Assembly (NCBI GenBank): GCA_937931785.1
Contig: CALHAX010000115.1
Span: forward strand, 1-33,318
Direction: 5' to 3'
Source of the DNA: an uncultured Hyphomicrobiaceae bacterium
GTDB taxonomy: Bacteria; Pseudomonadota; Alphaproteobacteria; Rhizobiales; CALHAX01
Length of the DNA stretch: 33,318 nt
The notes beneath the pieces are model-generated. The model made no database searches. It was not told the DNA's origin and was given only the letters and a program-made list of their open reading frames with translations. The position numbers and the translations under genes are program-made. Positions 8,648-16,407 of this stretch are shown here, piece after piece (within the stretch, counting starts at the first letter, position 1; every line of letters starts with the position of its first letter).

Positions 8648-8744
8648 GTGGTGGCGAGGCTCCGACGGCTGAGGTGCCGCCGTCTTGCCACGGCTCAGGC
8701 GTCAGGTCACGTGTGGCGTGACATTCGATCGAAATCCCAACTGA

Positions 8745-10580
8745 TCAGTCGAGCTCGAACTTGTCCTTGTAGTCTTCTGCGAGTGCGGCGTTCTGCTGGT
8801 TCTTGCGCAGAATGCAGTTGCCGACCACGAGGGTATCCATCTCGGTGCCCATGAAGCAGCGGAACGCATCTTCCGGGGTGCAGACGATGGGTTCGCCGCG
8901 GACATTGAAGCTGGTGTTCACGACAATCGGGCAACCCGTCTGTTCCTTGAAGGCCTTGATTAATCCATGATAGCGCGGATTGGTTTCAGCGTGCACGGTT
9001 TGAATACGAGCGGAATAGTCCACGTGTGTGACGGCCGGAATGTCGGAGCGTGGCACATTGAGCTTGTCGATGCCGAACAACATTTCATCTTCGCTGCGCA
9101 TATGGCGGCGGCGATTGCGTTTCACGTCTGCGACCATCAGCATGTAAGGGCTATCGCCCTCATGTTCGAAAAAGTCGTCGACATCTTCACGTAGAACGGA
9201 TGGAGCGAAGGGACGAAAACTCTCGCGATACTTGATCTTGAGGTTAAGCGTTTTCTGCATCTCTTCGCTGCGTGGATCGCCGAGGATCGAACGACCGCCC
9301 AGTGCACGAGGACCGAATTCCATGCGACCGGAGAACCAGCCGACGGCTTCACCGTTGGCCAGCGAATGTGCCGTGGTTGGCAGGAGTTGTTCGTCGTTCA
9401 TGACGTCGAAAACGGCACCTGCGGACGACAGGCGGTTCTCAATGTCATCCTGCTGGAATTCCGGTCCGAGATATGAGCCAGACATGGCGTCCAGACCTGA
9501 AGCAACTATGCGGGGTTGCTTGAGTTCGCAATAGTAGGCGGCAAGTGCCGCACCGAGTGCGCCGCCTGCGTCACCGGCTGCGGGTTGCACCCAGATGTTT
9601 TCGAAAGCGCCATCACGCAGGATTTTTCCGTTGGCAACGCAATTCAGCGCAACACCACCTGCAAGGCAGAGGTTTGGGATATCGTAGCGCTGGCGCAAAT
9701 CGCGGGTGATGCGGAGCATGACTTCTTCCGTCACAACCTGAACGGATGCGGCGAGATCCATCTCACGCTGCGTGACTGTTGAATCCGTGTCGCAGGGTGG
9801 GCCGCCGAACAGATCGTCGAATTTCTTCGTCGTCATAGTCAGGCCGGTCGCGTAGTCGAAATAACTCTGATCAAGCCAAAAGCTGCCGTCCTCGCGCAGG
9901 TCCATCAGGTTTTCCAGGATCAGGTCCGCATATTTGGGTTCACCGTAAGGAGCGAGGCCCATGATCTTGTATTCGCCGGAATTCACTTTGAAGCCTGTGT
10001 AGTATGTGAAGGCTGAATAGAGCAGGCCGAGAGAATGCGGCCAGCGGATTTCGCGGGTGCGGGTCAATGCGTTGCCTCGGCCGATTGAAACGGACGCGGT
10101 GGCCCATTCACCAACGCCGTCCATGGTCAGCACTACGGCTTCTTCATAGGGTGAGGGATAGAACGCTGAAGCGGCATGGCTTTGGTGATGTTCGGCGAAC
10201 ATCAGTTTGCCTTCGACCTCACCAGATGGGGCGAACTGTTTCAGTTCCTTTATGAGAAGCGCTTTCTGGAACAGCTTTTCCTTGATCCATACGGGGATTG
10301 CGACGCGGAAGGACTGAAATCCGCGAGGCGCATTGGCGAGATATGTTTCCAGCAGACGCTCGAACTTGATGAATGGTTTTTCGAAAAATGTGACATGATC
10401 AACGTCATCCAGAGTAACGCCAGCTTCGTCGAGGCAATACTGGATCGCTTTCACCGGAAAGGCCGGATCATGCTTGATACGGGTGAAGCGTTCTTCCTGG
10501 GCGGCAGCGACGATCTTGCCGTCTTCAATGAGGGCGGCAGCGCTGTCGTGATAGAAGGCTGAAATTCCGAGAATGCGCAT
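8745..10580 (-). CDS. O-carbamoyltransferase of the NodU/TobZ family
   Basis: Enzymes of this family transfer a carbamoyl group from carbamoyl phosphate, through carbamoyl-adenylate, to a hydroxyl of a sugar or natural product. The 611-residue product begins MRILGISAFYHDSAAAL and has the metal-binding HHQSHAASAFYPS segment (His131, His132, His135) with MDGVGEW (Asp154). It also has the kinase-like YrdC/Kae1-type core segments LAGGVALNCVANG and PAAGDAGGALGAAL, and the C-terminal RMEFGPRALGGRSIL, YRESFRPFAPSVL and VNTSFNVRGEPIVCTPEDA signatures. The frame is open further upstream, but the ATG at 10580 fits the family N-terminus. A DUF5989 gene and an SxtJ-like gene lie just upstream on the same strand. 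Confidence 0.93.
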   Translation of the reverse strand: MRILGISAFYHDSAAALIEDGKIVAAAQEERFTRIKHDPAFPVKAIQYCLDEAGVTLDDVDHVTFFEKPFIKFERLLETYLANAPRGFQSFRVAIPVWIKEKLFQKALLIKELKQFAPSGEVEGKLMFAEHHQSHAASAFYPSPYEEAVVLTMDGVGEWATASVSIGRGNALTRTREIRWPHSLGLLYSAFTYYTGFKVNSGEYKIMGLAPYGEPKYADLILENLMDLREDGSFWLDQSYFDYATGLTMTTKKFDDLFGGPPCDTDSTVTQREMDLAASVQVVTEEVMLRITRDLRQRYDIPNLCLAGGVALNCVANGKILRDGAFENIWVQPAAGDAGGALGAALAAYYCELKQPRIVASGLDAMSGSYLGPEFQQDDIENRLSSAGAVFDVMNDEQLLPTTAHSLANGEAVGWFSGRMEFGPRALGGRSILGDPRSEEMQKTLNLKIKYRESFRPFAPSVLREDVDDFFEHEGDSPYMLMVADVKRNRRRHMRSEDEMLFGIDKLNVPRSDIPAVTHVDYSARIQTVHAETNPRYHGLIKAFKEQTGCPIVVNTSFNVRGEPIVCTPEDAFRCFMGTEMDTLVVGNCILRKNQQNAALAEDYKDKFELD

Positions 10581-10663
10581 CGTGCGGGTCCGTCGTGTGT
10601 GTTCTTGGGTGAGGGGGGCGGCAAACCGATCTCGAAGCCTGCCGCAACTTGGTCGGGTGTGAG

Positions 10664-10816
10664 CTAGAAGACCGTGTAGATGAACGGTGCAACGGCCGAG
10701 CCCTGGGCAAGGACCAGAAGTCCACCGAAAAGGCCAATGACCAGCAGAACGGGCAGGAGCCACCATTTTTTACGGGCACCGAGGTACGCTGCGAGTTCTT
10801 TGATAAGTGATCCCAT
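10664..10816 (-). CDS. DUF5989 small membrane protein
   Basis: This 50-residue protein has one transmembrane helix (about residues 18-38). The ARKKWWLLPVLLVIGLFGG segment and the C-terminal LVLAQGSAVAPFIYTVF are the hallmark of DUF5989 proteins, which I know as small partners encoded beside NodU-type carbamoyltransferases and SxtJ-like proteins. The ATG at 10816 gives the usual length; a frame open to 10852 would add twelve unlikely residues. It ends 83 bases before the carbamoyltransferase start. No catalytic residues are present, so a structural or recruiting role at the membrane is the likeliest reading, but this is inference. Confidence 0.85.
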   Translation of the reverse strand: MGSLIKELAAYLGARKKWWLLPVLLVIGLFGGLLVLAQGSAVAPFIYTVF

Positions 10817-10910
10817 GGGTCGTATTCCTGAGTTCGTGGCGTTTGAATTCAATGAAGAGGTGCAAGCCCGGGACCACGTATGCAGTCGTCGGGATGTGTG
10901 CTGAAATTCG

Positions 10911-11330
10911 CTAAAACTGGTTCATCATGGAACTTGCCGGCACATCGTCCTGTTCCACTTCGATCCAGTAACTCTCCCCGTCTTCGGCGGCTTTCTTGCG
11001 GAGTGGATCGCGAACCCACTGCATTGCCAGCCCCATGGGCACGATCGCTATTGCGAACATCAGGGCCATAACGACCGGGTTCACGATCTTGTGGAGCACC
11101 ATGCCGACGCGGAACCAGACCTTGTTCAAGGGCTCCAAAAGATCTGGAGCTTTCCAGCTCAGACTGGCCAGGATTGCGGCCGCGGCACACGCGGTTCCTG
11201 CGACAATCATGTTATTGCGAAAAATCAATGCCACGATCAGGGAGACGACAGTAAAGACGATGCCGGTTGAGCGTGCAGGAGGAAGCGGGACGTCCGGTGT
11301 GCTGTAGTTTTCATGGAAATTCTTGGACAT
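10911..11330 (-). CDS. SxtJ-family membrane protein
   Basis: This 139-residue membrane protein has three predicted helices (about 22-38, 41-58 and 84-104). The segment LLEPLNKVWFRVGMVLHKIV and the following NPVVMALMF...PMGLAM pattern identify the SxtJ family, named after a gene of the saxitoxin cluster, whose biochemical function is not established. The ATG at 11330 has an AGAGG ribosome site eight bases upstream; a GTG at 11399 in the same frame does not. It is the first of five co-oriented genes and is read away from rpsT. Its position just before DUF5989 and the carbamoyltransferase is the known grouping for these families. Confidence 0.85.
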   Translation of the reverse strand: MSKNFHENYSTPDVPLPPARSTGIVFTVVSLIVALIFRNNMIVAGTACAAAAILASLSWKAPDLLEPLNKVWFRVGMVLHKIVNPVVMALMFAIAIVPMGLAMQWVRDPLRKKAAEDGESYWIEVEQDDVPASSMMNQF

Positions 11331-11564
11331 AGACGCCTCTTCATCGGTACGTAACGCAAATTCGCTGTTATTCAGGGCTGTATGCTTGACCGGATTCACC
11401 GGGCGGAGTAGGAACGGCCCAAAGTTTGACCTGCGTTTTGCGAAAATCGTGCCGCGGGTGAACGGAAGACTGATTTCATCGCCAGACGCTGGAAGATGTG
11501 GTTTGCGGACCTTAAGGGCCGTTAACCGCGATGTGTGCGGACAGGCGAGCTACCGGAGTGAGAC

Positions 11565-11825
11565 ATGGCGAACACGAAATCCGCAAAAAAGGCCGTCCGC
11601 AAGATCGCGACACGTACGGCTGTGAACAAAAACCGCCGCAGCCGCATGCGGACGTTCGTGCGTAAGGTTGAAGCTGCGATCGAGGCTGGCGACAAATCCG
11701 CAGCTCAGGAAGCGCTCAAGGTGGCGCAGCCTGAAGTCATGCGGAGTGCAGGCAAGGGATTGATGCACAAGAATACGGCATCACGGAAGATCTCTCGATT
11801 GTCAGCCCGCGTTAAAGCAATCTGA
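11565..11825 (+). CDS. rpsT: 30S ribosomal protein S20
   Basis: S20 binds 16S rRNA and is part of the small ribosomal subunit. The 86-residue product is very basic, begins [13 protein letters not shown] and contains [19 protein letters not shown] and [15 protein letters not shown], all standard for the family, and has the normal length. It is preceded by a GGAGTGAG ribosome site and followed by a strong hairpin terminator. Its position upstream of dnaA is usual in alphaproteobacteria. Identification is certain. Confidence 0.98.
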   Translation: MANTKSAKKAVRKIATRTAVNKNRRSRMRTFVRKVEAAIEAGDKSAAQEALKVAQPEVMRSAGKGLMHKNTASRKISRLSARVKAI

Positions 11826-11858
11826 TACGACAGCCATACGGGCTTTGATGAATTTGAA

Positions 11859-11889
11859 GGCGTGCCGGTTTCCCGGCGCGCCTTTTTTT
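11859..11889 (+). terminator. Rho-independent terminator of rpsT
   Basis: A 10-base-pair stem, GGCGTGCCGG with CCGGCGCGCC (one G-U pair), closes on a TTTC tetraloop and is followed directly by seven T residues (11883-11889). It starts 33 bases after the rpsT stop. It would end the rpsT transcript and insulate the dnaA upstream region. Confidence 0.93.
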
Positions 11890-12827
11890 CGTTCACGCGA
11901 CAGGTCATCAATATGATTTCGTCGTGTGACGTAAAACGCGCCGCGTCCATCTTTGCGTATGAAGATGCAAGCTGTGTCGTTCTGCCGGTGTCAAAGATTT
12001 CTCTTTGAGAGACGATAGTTTCTGATGCCATCTCACAACTCGTGCCGTCTCGTGTCCCGAGATCAGTGAAAACTACGTGTTCGCTGAAAGGTTATGCCAG
12101 AGTGTGTGTCTGCATAAGTTCCTTCACTCGTCCACAGTTGCCTGACATCGCGCACATCGCTGTTCGCGCAAAGGCCCGGAAAATGGGCCTTGTTGAGATG
12201 ATGTTACGGTATTTTCGAGTGTTGCACTGCGGTCACGGGAAAGACTCAGCAGTGGTTAACAAATTGTAAATGTAGGTTACTGGAATCCCTTGAGATTCAG
12301 CTGCAACTTATGAGTTTCCACATTGCCGATGTCCTTTATGTCAGTTCTGTGAATTATTAGCGTCAACTGGAATCTGCATCTGAGGCACAAGAAAATCAGG
12401 CTGGGGACGAGGTGCTTTATGAGACCCTGTTTGTGTGGATTGAGCCTTGAAAACAGGGGCTTTATCCACACCAACTATGTCTGGATAACTTGTTGGAATG
12501 CCGATTGAGACGTTGACGTATTGTGGCAAATCAGGGGGCGCGTGGATTTGCGACTCCATCCACTGGATGCTAACACCACTGAGCACGCGGGGGCTGCCCC
12601 CCGGCAGACAGAAATCGAAGACCAGTCGGAAAAAGTTGCGGCTCCGAAACGCAAACTAGCGTTTGTGGGGACTAGTACCGGCTTGTCTTTCATCAGGCAC
12701 GTTTTGCGTTTCACGCCAGTTGAACAGGATTTCTGTTTGATCCTTTCGGGATTGTCGCATGTTTGCGATTTTTCCGGTTGGAAGTGAGGGAGAACTTGGG
12801 CTGTTAATTGAAACGTGAAGGCGTCGC
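11890..12827. promoter_or_regulatory. long non-coding region upstream of the rhodanese and dnaA genes, with replication-control-like sites
   Basis: No convincing gene is present in this 938-base stretch. It holds one perfect DnaA box (12462-12470), a one-mismatch inverted box (12480-12488) and a weaker one (12130-12138). It has five GANTC sites within 314 bases (12243, 12283, 12294, 12370, 12552), the target of the CcrM methylase. A TTAA-N7-TAAA element at 12256-12270 is one base from the CtrA consensus. There are also small hairpins: TCAAAGA/TCTTTGA around 11991-12008, a G5/C5 hairpin near 12588-12602 and AAACGC/GCGTTT at 12647-12664. Together these suggest a cell-cycle-controlled region, possibly an origin or the regulatory region of dnaA. 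The sites are seen; the role is inferred. Confidence 0.5.
12462..12470 (+). promoter_or_regulatory. DnaA box (perfect TTATCCACA)
   Basis: The sequence TTATCCACA matches the strict DnaA box consensus. An inverted near-match (TCTGGATAA, one mismatch) follows ten bases later at 12480-12488, giving a two-box arrangement in opposite orientation. It is a plausible site for DnaA binding in autoregulation or initiation. Confidence 0.65.
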
Positions 12828-12830
12828 GTG

Positions 12831-13262
12831 ATGGGACCTGACATTCCGGAAGCGGCACCTCGAGATGTGTGGGAACATCTCAAATCTGATGTGGTTGCCC
12901 AACTGATTGATGTTCGTACGCCAGCCGAGTGGACCTTTGTGGGACGCCCGGAACTGAAGTCGATCAACAAATCTGTCGTGTTTGCGCAGTGGTCTTCATA
13001 CCCTGAGCAGACTGTAGATCCGCGCTATGCGGAGCAGTTGGAACATGCACTGAGTGATGCAGGATTGGGCAAGGATACGGCCTTGTTCTTTCTGTGCCGA
13101 TCCGGTGTACGGAGTTTGGCAGCAGCCAGGGCCATGGCTGCTCGGGGGTTTACCCGGTGTCACAATGTGACAGACGGGTTTGAGGGACCGCCGAATGCCG
13201 AACGCCAACGCGGCCACATTGCGGGCTGGAAAGCATCCGGGCTTGCCTGGGTTCAATCCTGA
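12831..13262 (+). CDS. rhodanese-like domain protein
   Basis: This 143-residue single-domain protein has the rhodanese fold pattern: VVAQLIDVRTPAEW (21-34) and the active-site loop CRSGVRS (Cys89), followed by AAARAMAARGF and NVTDGFEGP. Such proteins carry sulfur as a persulfide on the active cysteine, or otherwise act in sulfur transfer or signalling in the cytoplasm. A GTG immediately precedes the ATG at 12831; both are in frame and a GAAGG ribosome site lies upstream. It is between the long non-coding region and dnaA on the same strand, 141 bases before dnaA. The physiological sulfur donor and acceptor cannot be read from the sequence. Confidence 0.9.
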   Translation: MGPDIPEAAPRDVWEHLKSDVVAQLIDVRTPAEWTFVGRPELKSINKSVVFAQWSSYPEQTVDPRYAEQLEHALSDAGLGKDTALFFLCRSGVRSLAAARAMAARGFTRCHNVTDGFEGPPNAERQRGHIAGWKASGLAWVQS

Positions 13263-13403
13263 CCAGATGACACGACCCTTCTGACTGACCTTGTCTTTCT
13301 TTCACGCTTGCGACGATGCGAAAGCGTCGTTGTTCGCGATCTTCTGCGTGCGCGGACTGTGAACGGTTAAAAATACGGCACATATCAGTGGGGACTGAAA
13401 ACA

Positions 13404-14888
13404 ATGAGCGCTGAACAATTGATCGACGGCAAAGAGGCCCAGACGAACAAAAAAACGAGTGAAAGTTGGTCCAAAGTGCAGAAGCGACTCCGCACCAAGG
13501 TTGGGGAAGATGTCTTCAACAGCTGGTTCGGTCGTATGGAAGTTGCGGAACTTGAGGGAGGGCGGATGAATCTTTCCGTTCCGACAAAGTTCCTGAAGAA
13601 CTGGATCGACAATCATTATCGCACGGACCTTGAAGAGTGCTGTGCACAAGAATTCAAAACGGTTGAACAAATTGAATTGTTTGTTCGCCGTCCTGGTGGA
13701 GATCGCAAGAGCACGGCCATGCGCGAGAGCGTACAGCATCAGGCCACGCTGTTTGCTGAAAGTCAGCAAACGTCGATTGCGGGATCGCTTCCCGATCTTC
13801 CCGGCGCGCCAGCAGGGGCCCGGACCGAGTATGCCGGTTTTGAAGGTTCGCCACTGGACCCCAAATACACGTTTGAGACATTTGTGGTTGGCGGGTCAAA
13901 TCGCTTGGCGCATGCGGCAGCATGCCAGGTTTCCGAGACGTTGATGGAGCGGCCACTGCGCTTCAATCCGCTTTATATCCATTCGTCCGTTGGTCTTGGT
14001 AAAACACACTTGCTTCATGCGATTGCGTGGGATGTTCGACGTCGTCACCCAAGTGCTCAGGTGCTGTATCTGACGGCGGAACGGTTCCGCTACCGTTTTG
14101 TCGAGGCTCTCAAGAGCCGTGATGCACTGGCGTTCAAGGAAACGTTGCGCGGAATCGACATTCTCCTGATTGACGATATGGAATTTCTTCATGGTGAAAA
14201 AACCGAGCAGGAATTCGATCATACACTGAACAGCCTGCTGGACAGTGGCAAACAGGTGGTTGTGGCTTCTGCCCGTGCACCAAGCCAACTGGAAAGTCTC
14301 GATCCGCGTATGCGGTCACGGCTGGCCGGTGGTCTTGTTACCGAAATCTGCCCGCTTGATTATGAGCTGCGGCTGAAAGTTCTGGCAAAGCGCGCGGAAG
14401 AGAAGCGTGCGACCGATCCGAGCTTCCAGTTGACCGAGGATGTGATTCAGTTCCTGGCGAGCAAGCTGACGGAAAGTGGTCGTGAACTCGACGGTGCGGT
14501 AACGCGGCTTTACGCAGCGTGCCATCTTACCGGTACGCCAATCACGGTCGATACAGCGGAGCACATCATTCGTGACCTGATGCGTGGCATGGAGCCGAAA
14601 CGGATCAAGATCGACGACATCCTCAAGCTTGTCTCGAAGCATTACGGCATCAGCCGCAATGACATCCTCTCGCAGCGCCGTCATCGTTCGATCGTGTGGC
14701 CACGGCAGATCGGCATGTATCTGTCGAAAAAGCTGACGTCACGATCTCTGCCTGAAATCGGACGCAGATTCGGTGGTCGCGATCACACAACTGTGCTGCA
14801 TGCGATTCGTAAGATCGAGAAACAGCTGGATGACAATACCCAGCTCAAGGACGAACTCGACGATCTCAAACGCCTTCTGAACAACTAG
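13404..14888 (+). CDS. dnaA: chromosomal replication initiator DnaA
   Basis: DnaA is the AAA+ ATPase that opens the chromosomal origin. The 494-residue product has domain I (about 19-95, SWSKVQKRLRTKVGEDVFNSW), a variable linker (about 100-150), the AAA+ core with Walker A HSSVGLGKTHLL (Lys200, Thr201) and Walker B ILLIDDME (253-260), and the sensor/arginine-finger region SLDPRMRSRLAGG. The C-terminal DNA-binding domain has the DnaA signature helix around GRRFGGRDHTTVLHA. In the Walker A the usual first glycine is serine. The ATG at 13404 has a GGGGA site upstream. It is followed by a 363-base gap and then dnaN. Confidence 0.97.
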   Translation: MSAEQLIDGKEAQTNKKTSESWSKVQKRLRTKVGEDVFNSWFGRMEVAELEGGRMNLSVPTKFLKNWIDNHYRTDLEECCAQEFKTVEQIELFVRRPGGDRKSTAMRESVQHQATLFAESQQTSIAGSLPDLPGAPAGARTEYAGFEGSPLDPKYTFETFVVGGSNRLAHAAACQVSETLMERPLRFNPLYIHSSVGLGKTHLLHAIAWDVRRRHPSAQVLYLTAERFRYRFVEALKSRDALAFKETLRGIDILLIDDMEFLHGEKTEQEFDHTLNSLLDSGKQVVVASARAPSQLESLDPRMRSRLAGGLVTEICPLDYELRLKVLAKRAEEKRATDPSFQLTEDVIQFLASKLTESGRELDGAVTRLYAACHLTGTPITVDTAEHIIRDLMRGMEPKRIKIDDILKLVSKHYGISRNDILSQRRHRSIVWPRQIGMYLSKKLTSRSLPEIGRRFGGRDHTTVLHAIRKIEKQLDDNTQLKDELDDLKRLLNN

Positions 14889-15251
14889 ACCGATTCCTGA
14901 ACTGGATAACGGTCTGGCCAGAAGCGGATGTTGACGACATGAGCGGCACTCCTCCCCCGAGGTGTCGCTCTTGTCGTATCTGACCTGTGGTTCGTGCGAA
15001 GAACGGTTGGGTTCAGAGGCTCACCGGGGCGTCCTCCTGTGGGTCATCGTGCCCCAGCAGTACGCACAGCTTGCCAAAGCAACCTTCCAAAGCCCATTAT
15101 TGCAGCAAGATTCGATCCGCGTTCTCCAGCATCGCTGTGCCTGTCCTGTTTTGCAGATATTTGCAGAACCCGTGCTCTGCGCAGCAGTCCCCAAAACATG
15201 ATGCTGGATGGGCGCGGTTCTGAGCCATCCACCGTGAAGAGGTGAAATGCA
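14889..15251 (+). other. dnaA-dnaN intergenic region with hairpin
   Basis: No gene is seen in these 363 bases. A stem of ten pairs (GAGCGGCACT at 14941-14950 with GGTGTCGCTC at 14961-14970, two G-U/T-G wobbles, loop of ten) lies 52 bases after the dnaA stop and could be a terminator or mRNA 3' structure, although only a short TTGT follows it. An AGAGG ribosome site for dnaN lies at about 15238-15242. The rest is unremarkable. Confidence 0.45.
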
Positions 15252-16370
15252 ATGCAACTTGTCATCGAACGTAGCGAATTGTTGCGCACGCTTGGGCACG
15301 TCACCAGCGTCGTCGAGCGCCGTAATACGATCCCGGTTCTGGCGAACGTGCTGCTGCGCGCGGAGGGCGACAAGATCGAGTTGAAGGGCACGGACCTGGA
15401 GCGCGAGGTCGTCGAAAGTGCTCCGGCGGATGTTGGCCAGGCTGGCGCGATCACGGTGTCGGCGCACATGCTGCATGATATTGTTCGCAAGCTAACGGAC
15501 GGCGCGCAGGTCTCGCTTGAGCTCGAAGGTGAGGAGCAGCGGATCGCGCTTTCTGCCGGCCATTCGAAATTCTATCTGCCAATGTTACCAGCAGATGAGT
15601 TCCCGGACATGGCCGCTGGCGAGATGCCGCACCGGTTTGAAGTACCTGCGCGCGATCTGAAACGATTGATCGAGAAGAGCCGTTTTGCAATTTCAACGGA
15701 AGAAACGCGCTACTATCTCAACGGTATTTTCCTCCATGAAGCCGAAACGAATGGTATACCCATGCTGCGTGCCGTTGCGACGGATGGGCACCGGTTGGCG
15801 CAGGTGGAAATTCCCTTGCCAGAAGGTGCATCAGGCATGCCCGGCGTTATTGTTCCGCGGAAGACGGTTCATGAATTGCAGCGCTTGATGGAAGACAGCG
15901 AAGCAAACGTGGAGATCGCGCTGTCTGCCGCGAAGATCCAATTCTCGACGGGTACTGTTGTGATGACGTCGAAACTGATCGACGGGACGTTTCCTGACTA
16001 CAGCCGGGTTATCCCGCAGGGTAACGACAAGCTTATGCAGGTCTCGAAGCAAGCATTTGCAACGGCGGTTGATCGGGTGTCGACGGTCTCCACAGATCGC
16101 GGTCGTGCCGTCAAACTCAGCCTGGATGGGGGGAAACTGAACCTCTCCGTCTTCAACCCGGACGGTGGGAGCGCGCAGGAAGAAGTCGACATCGACTATG
16201 ATTCCGAAGCGCTCGATATCGGTTTCAATGCCAAGTACCTGCTGGATATTGCCAGTCAGCTCGAAAGTGACACGGCACGGTTCCTGTTGGCGGACCCCGG
16301 CTCGCCAACCACGGTCAAGGACGGCGCTGACGAATCCGCGCTCTACGTCCTGATGCCAATGCGTGTGTGA
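15252..16370 (+). CDS. dnaN: DNA polymerase III beta subunit (sliding clamp)
   Basis: The sliding clamp encircles DNA and keeps the replicative polymerase on the template. The 372-residue product has the three-domain clamp layout: MQLVIERSELLRTLGHV at the start, RNTIPVLANVLL (24-35), LPADEFP (about 112-118), STEETRYYLNGIFL, ATDGHRLA (about 176-183), DGTFPDYSRVIP and the C-terminal ALYVLMPMRV, which forms part of the partner-binding pocket. The length is normal. The stop overlaps a possible GTG start of recF, and the genes run in the conserved dnaA-dnaN-recF order. Confidence 0.97.
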   Translation: MQLVIERSELLRTLGHVTSVVERRNTIPVLANVLLRAEGDKIELKGTDLEREVVESAPADVGQAGAITVSAHMLHDIVRKLTDGAQVSLELEGEEQRIALSAGHSKFYLPMLPADEFPDMAAGEMPHRFEVPARDLKRLIEKSRFAISTEETRYYLNGIFLHEAETNGIPMLRAVATDGHRLAQVEIPLPEGASGMPGVIVPRKTVHELQRLMEDSEANVEIALSAAKIQFSTGTVVMTSKLIDGTFPDYSRVIPQGNDKLMQVSKQAFATAVDRVSTVSTDRGRAVKLSLDGGKLNLSVFNPDGGSAQEEVDIDYDSEALDIGFNAKYLLDIASQLESDTARFLLADPGSPTTVKDGADESALYVLMPMRV

Positions 16371-16407
16371 TGGGCAGGTGACTGCTTCTGCCGCCGCTGA
16401 TGCGATT

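Noticed and set aside
11890-12827. Several short open frames in the dnaA upstream region
   Set aside because: None has a ribosome site or protein-like composition, and the sites for DnaA, GANTC and hairpins explain the region better as non-coding DNA.
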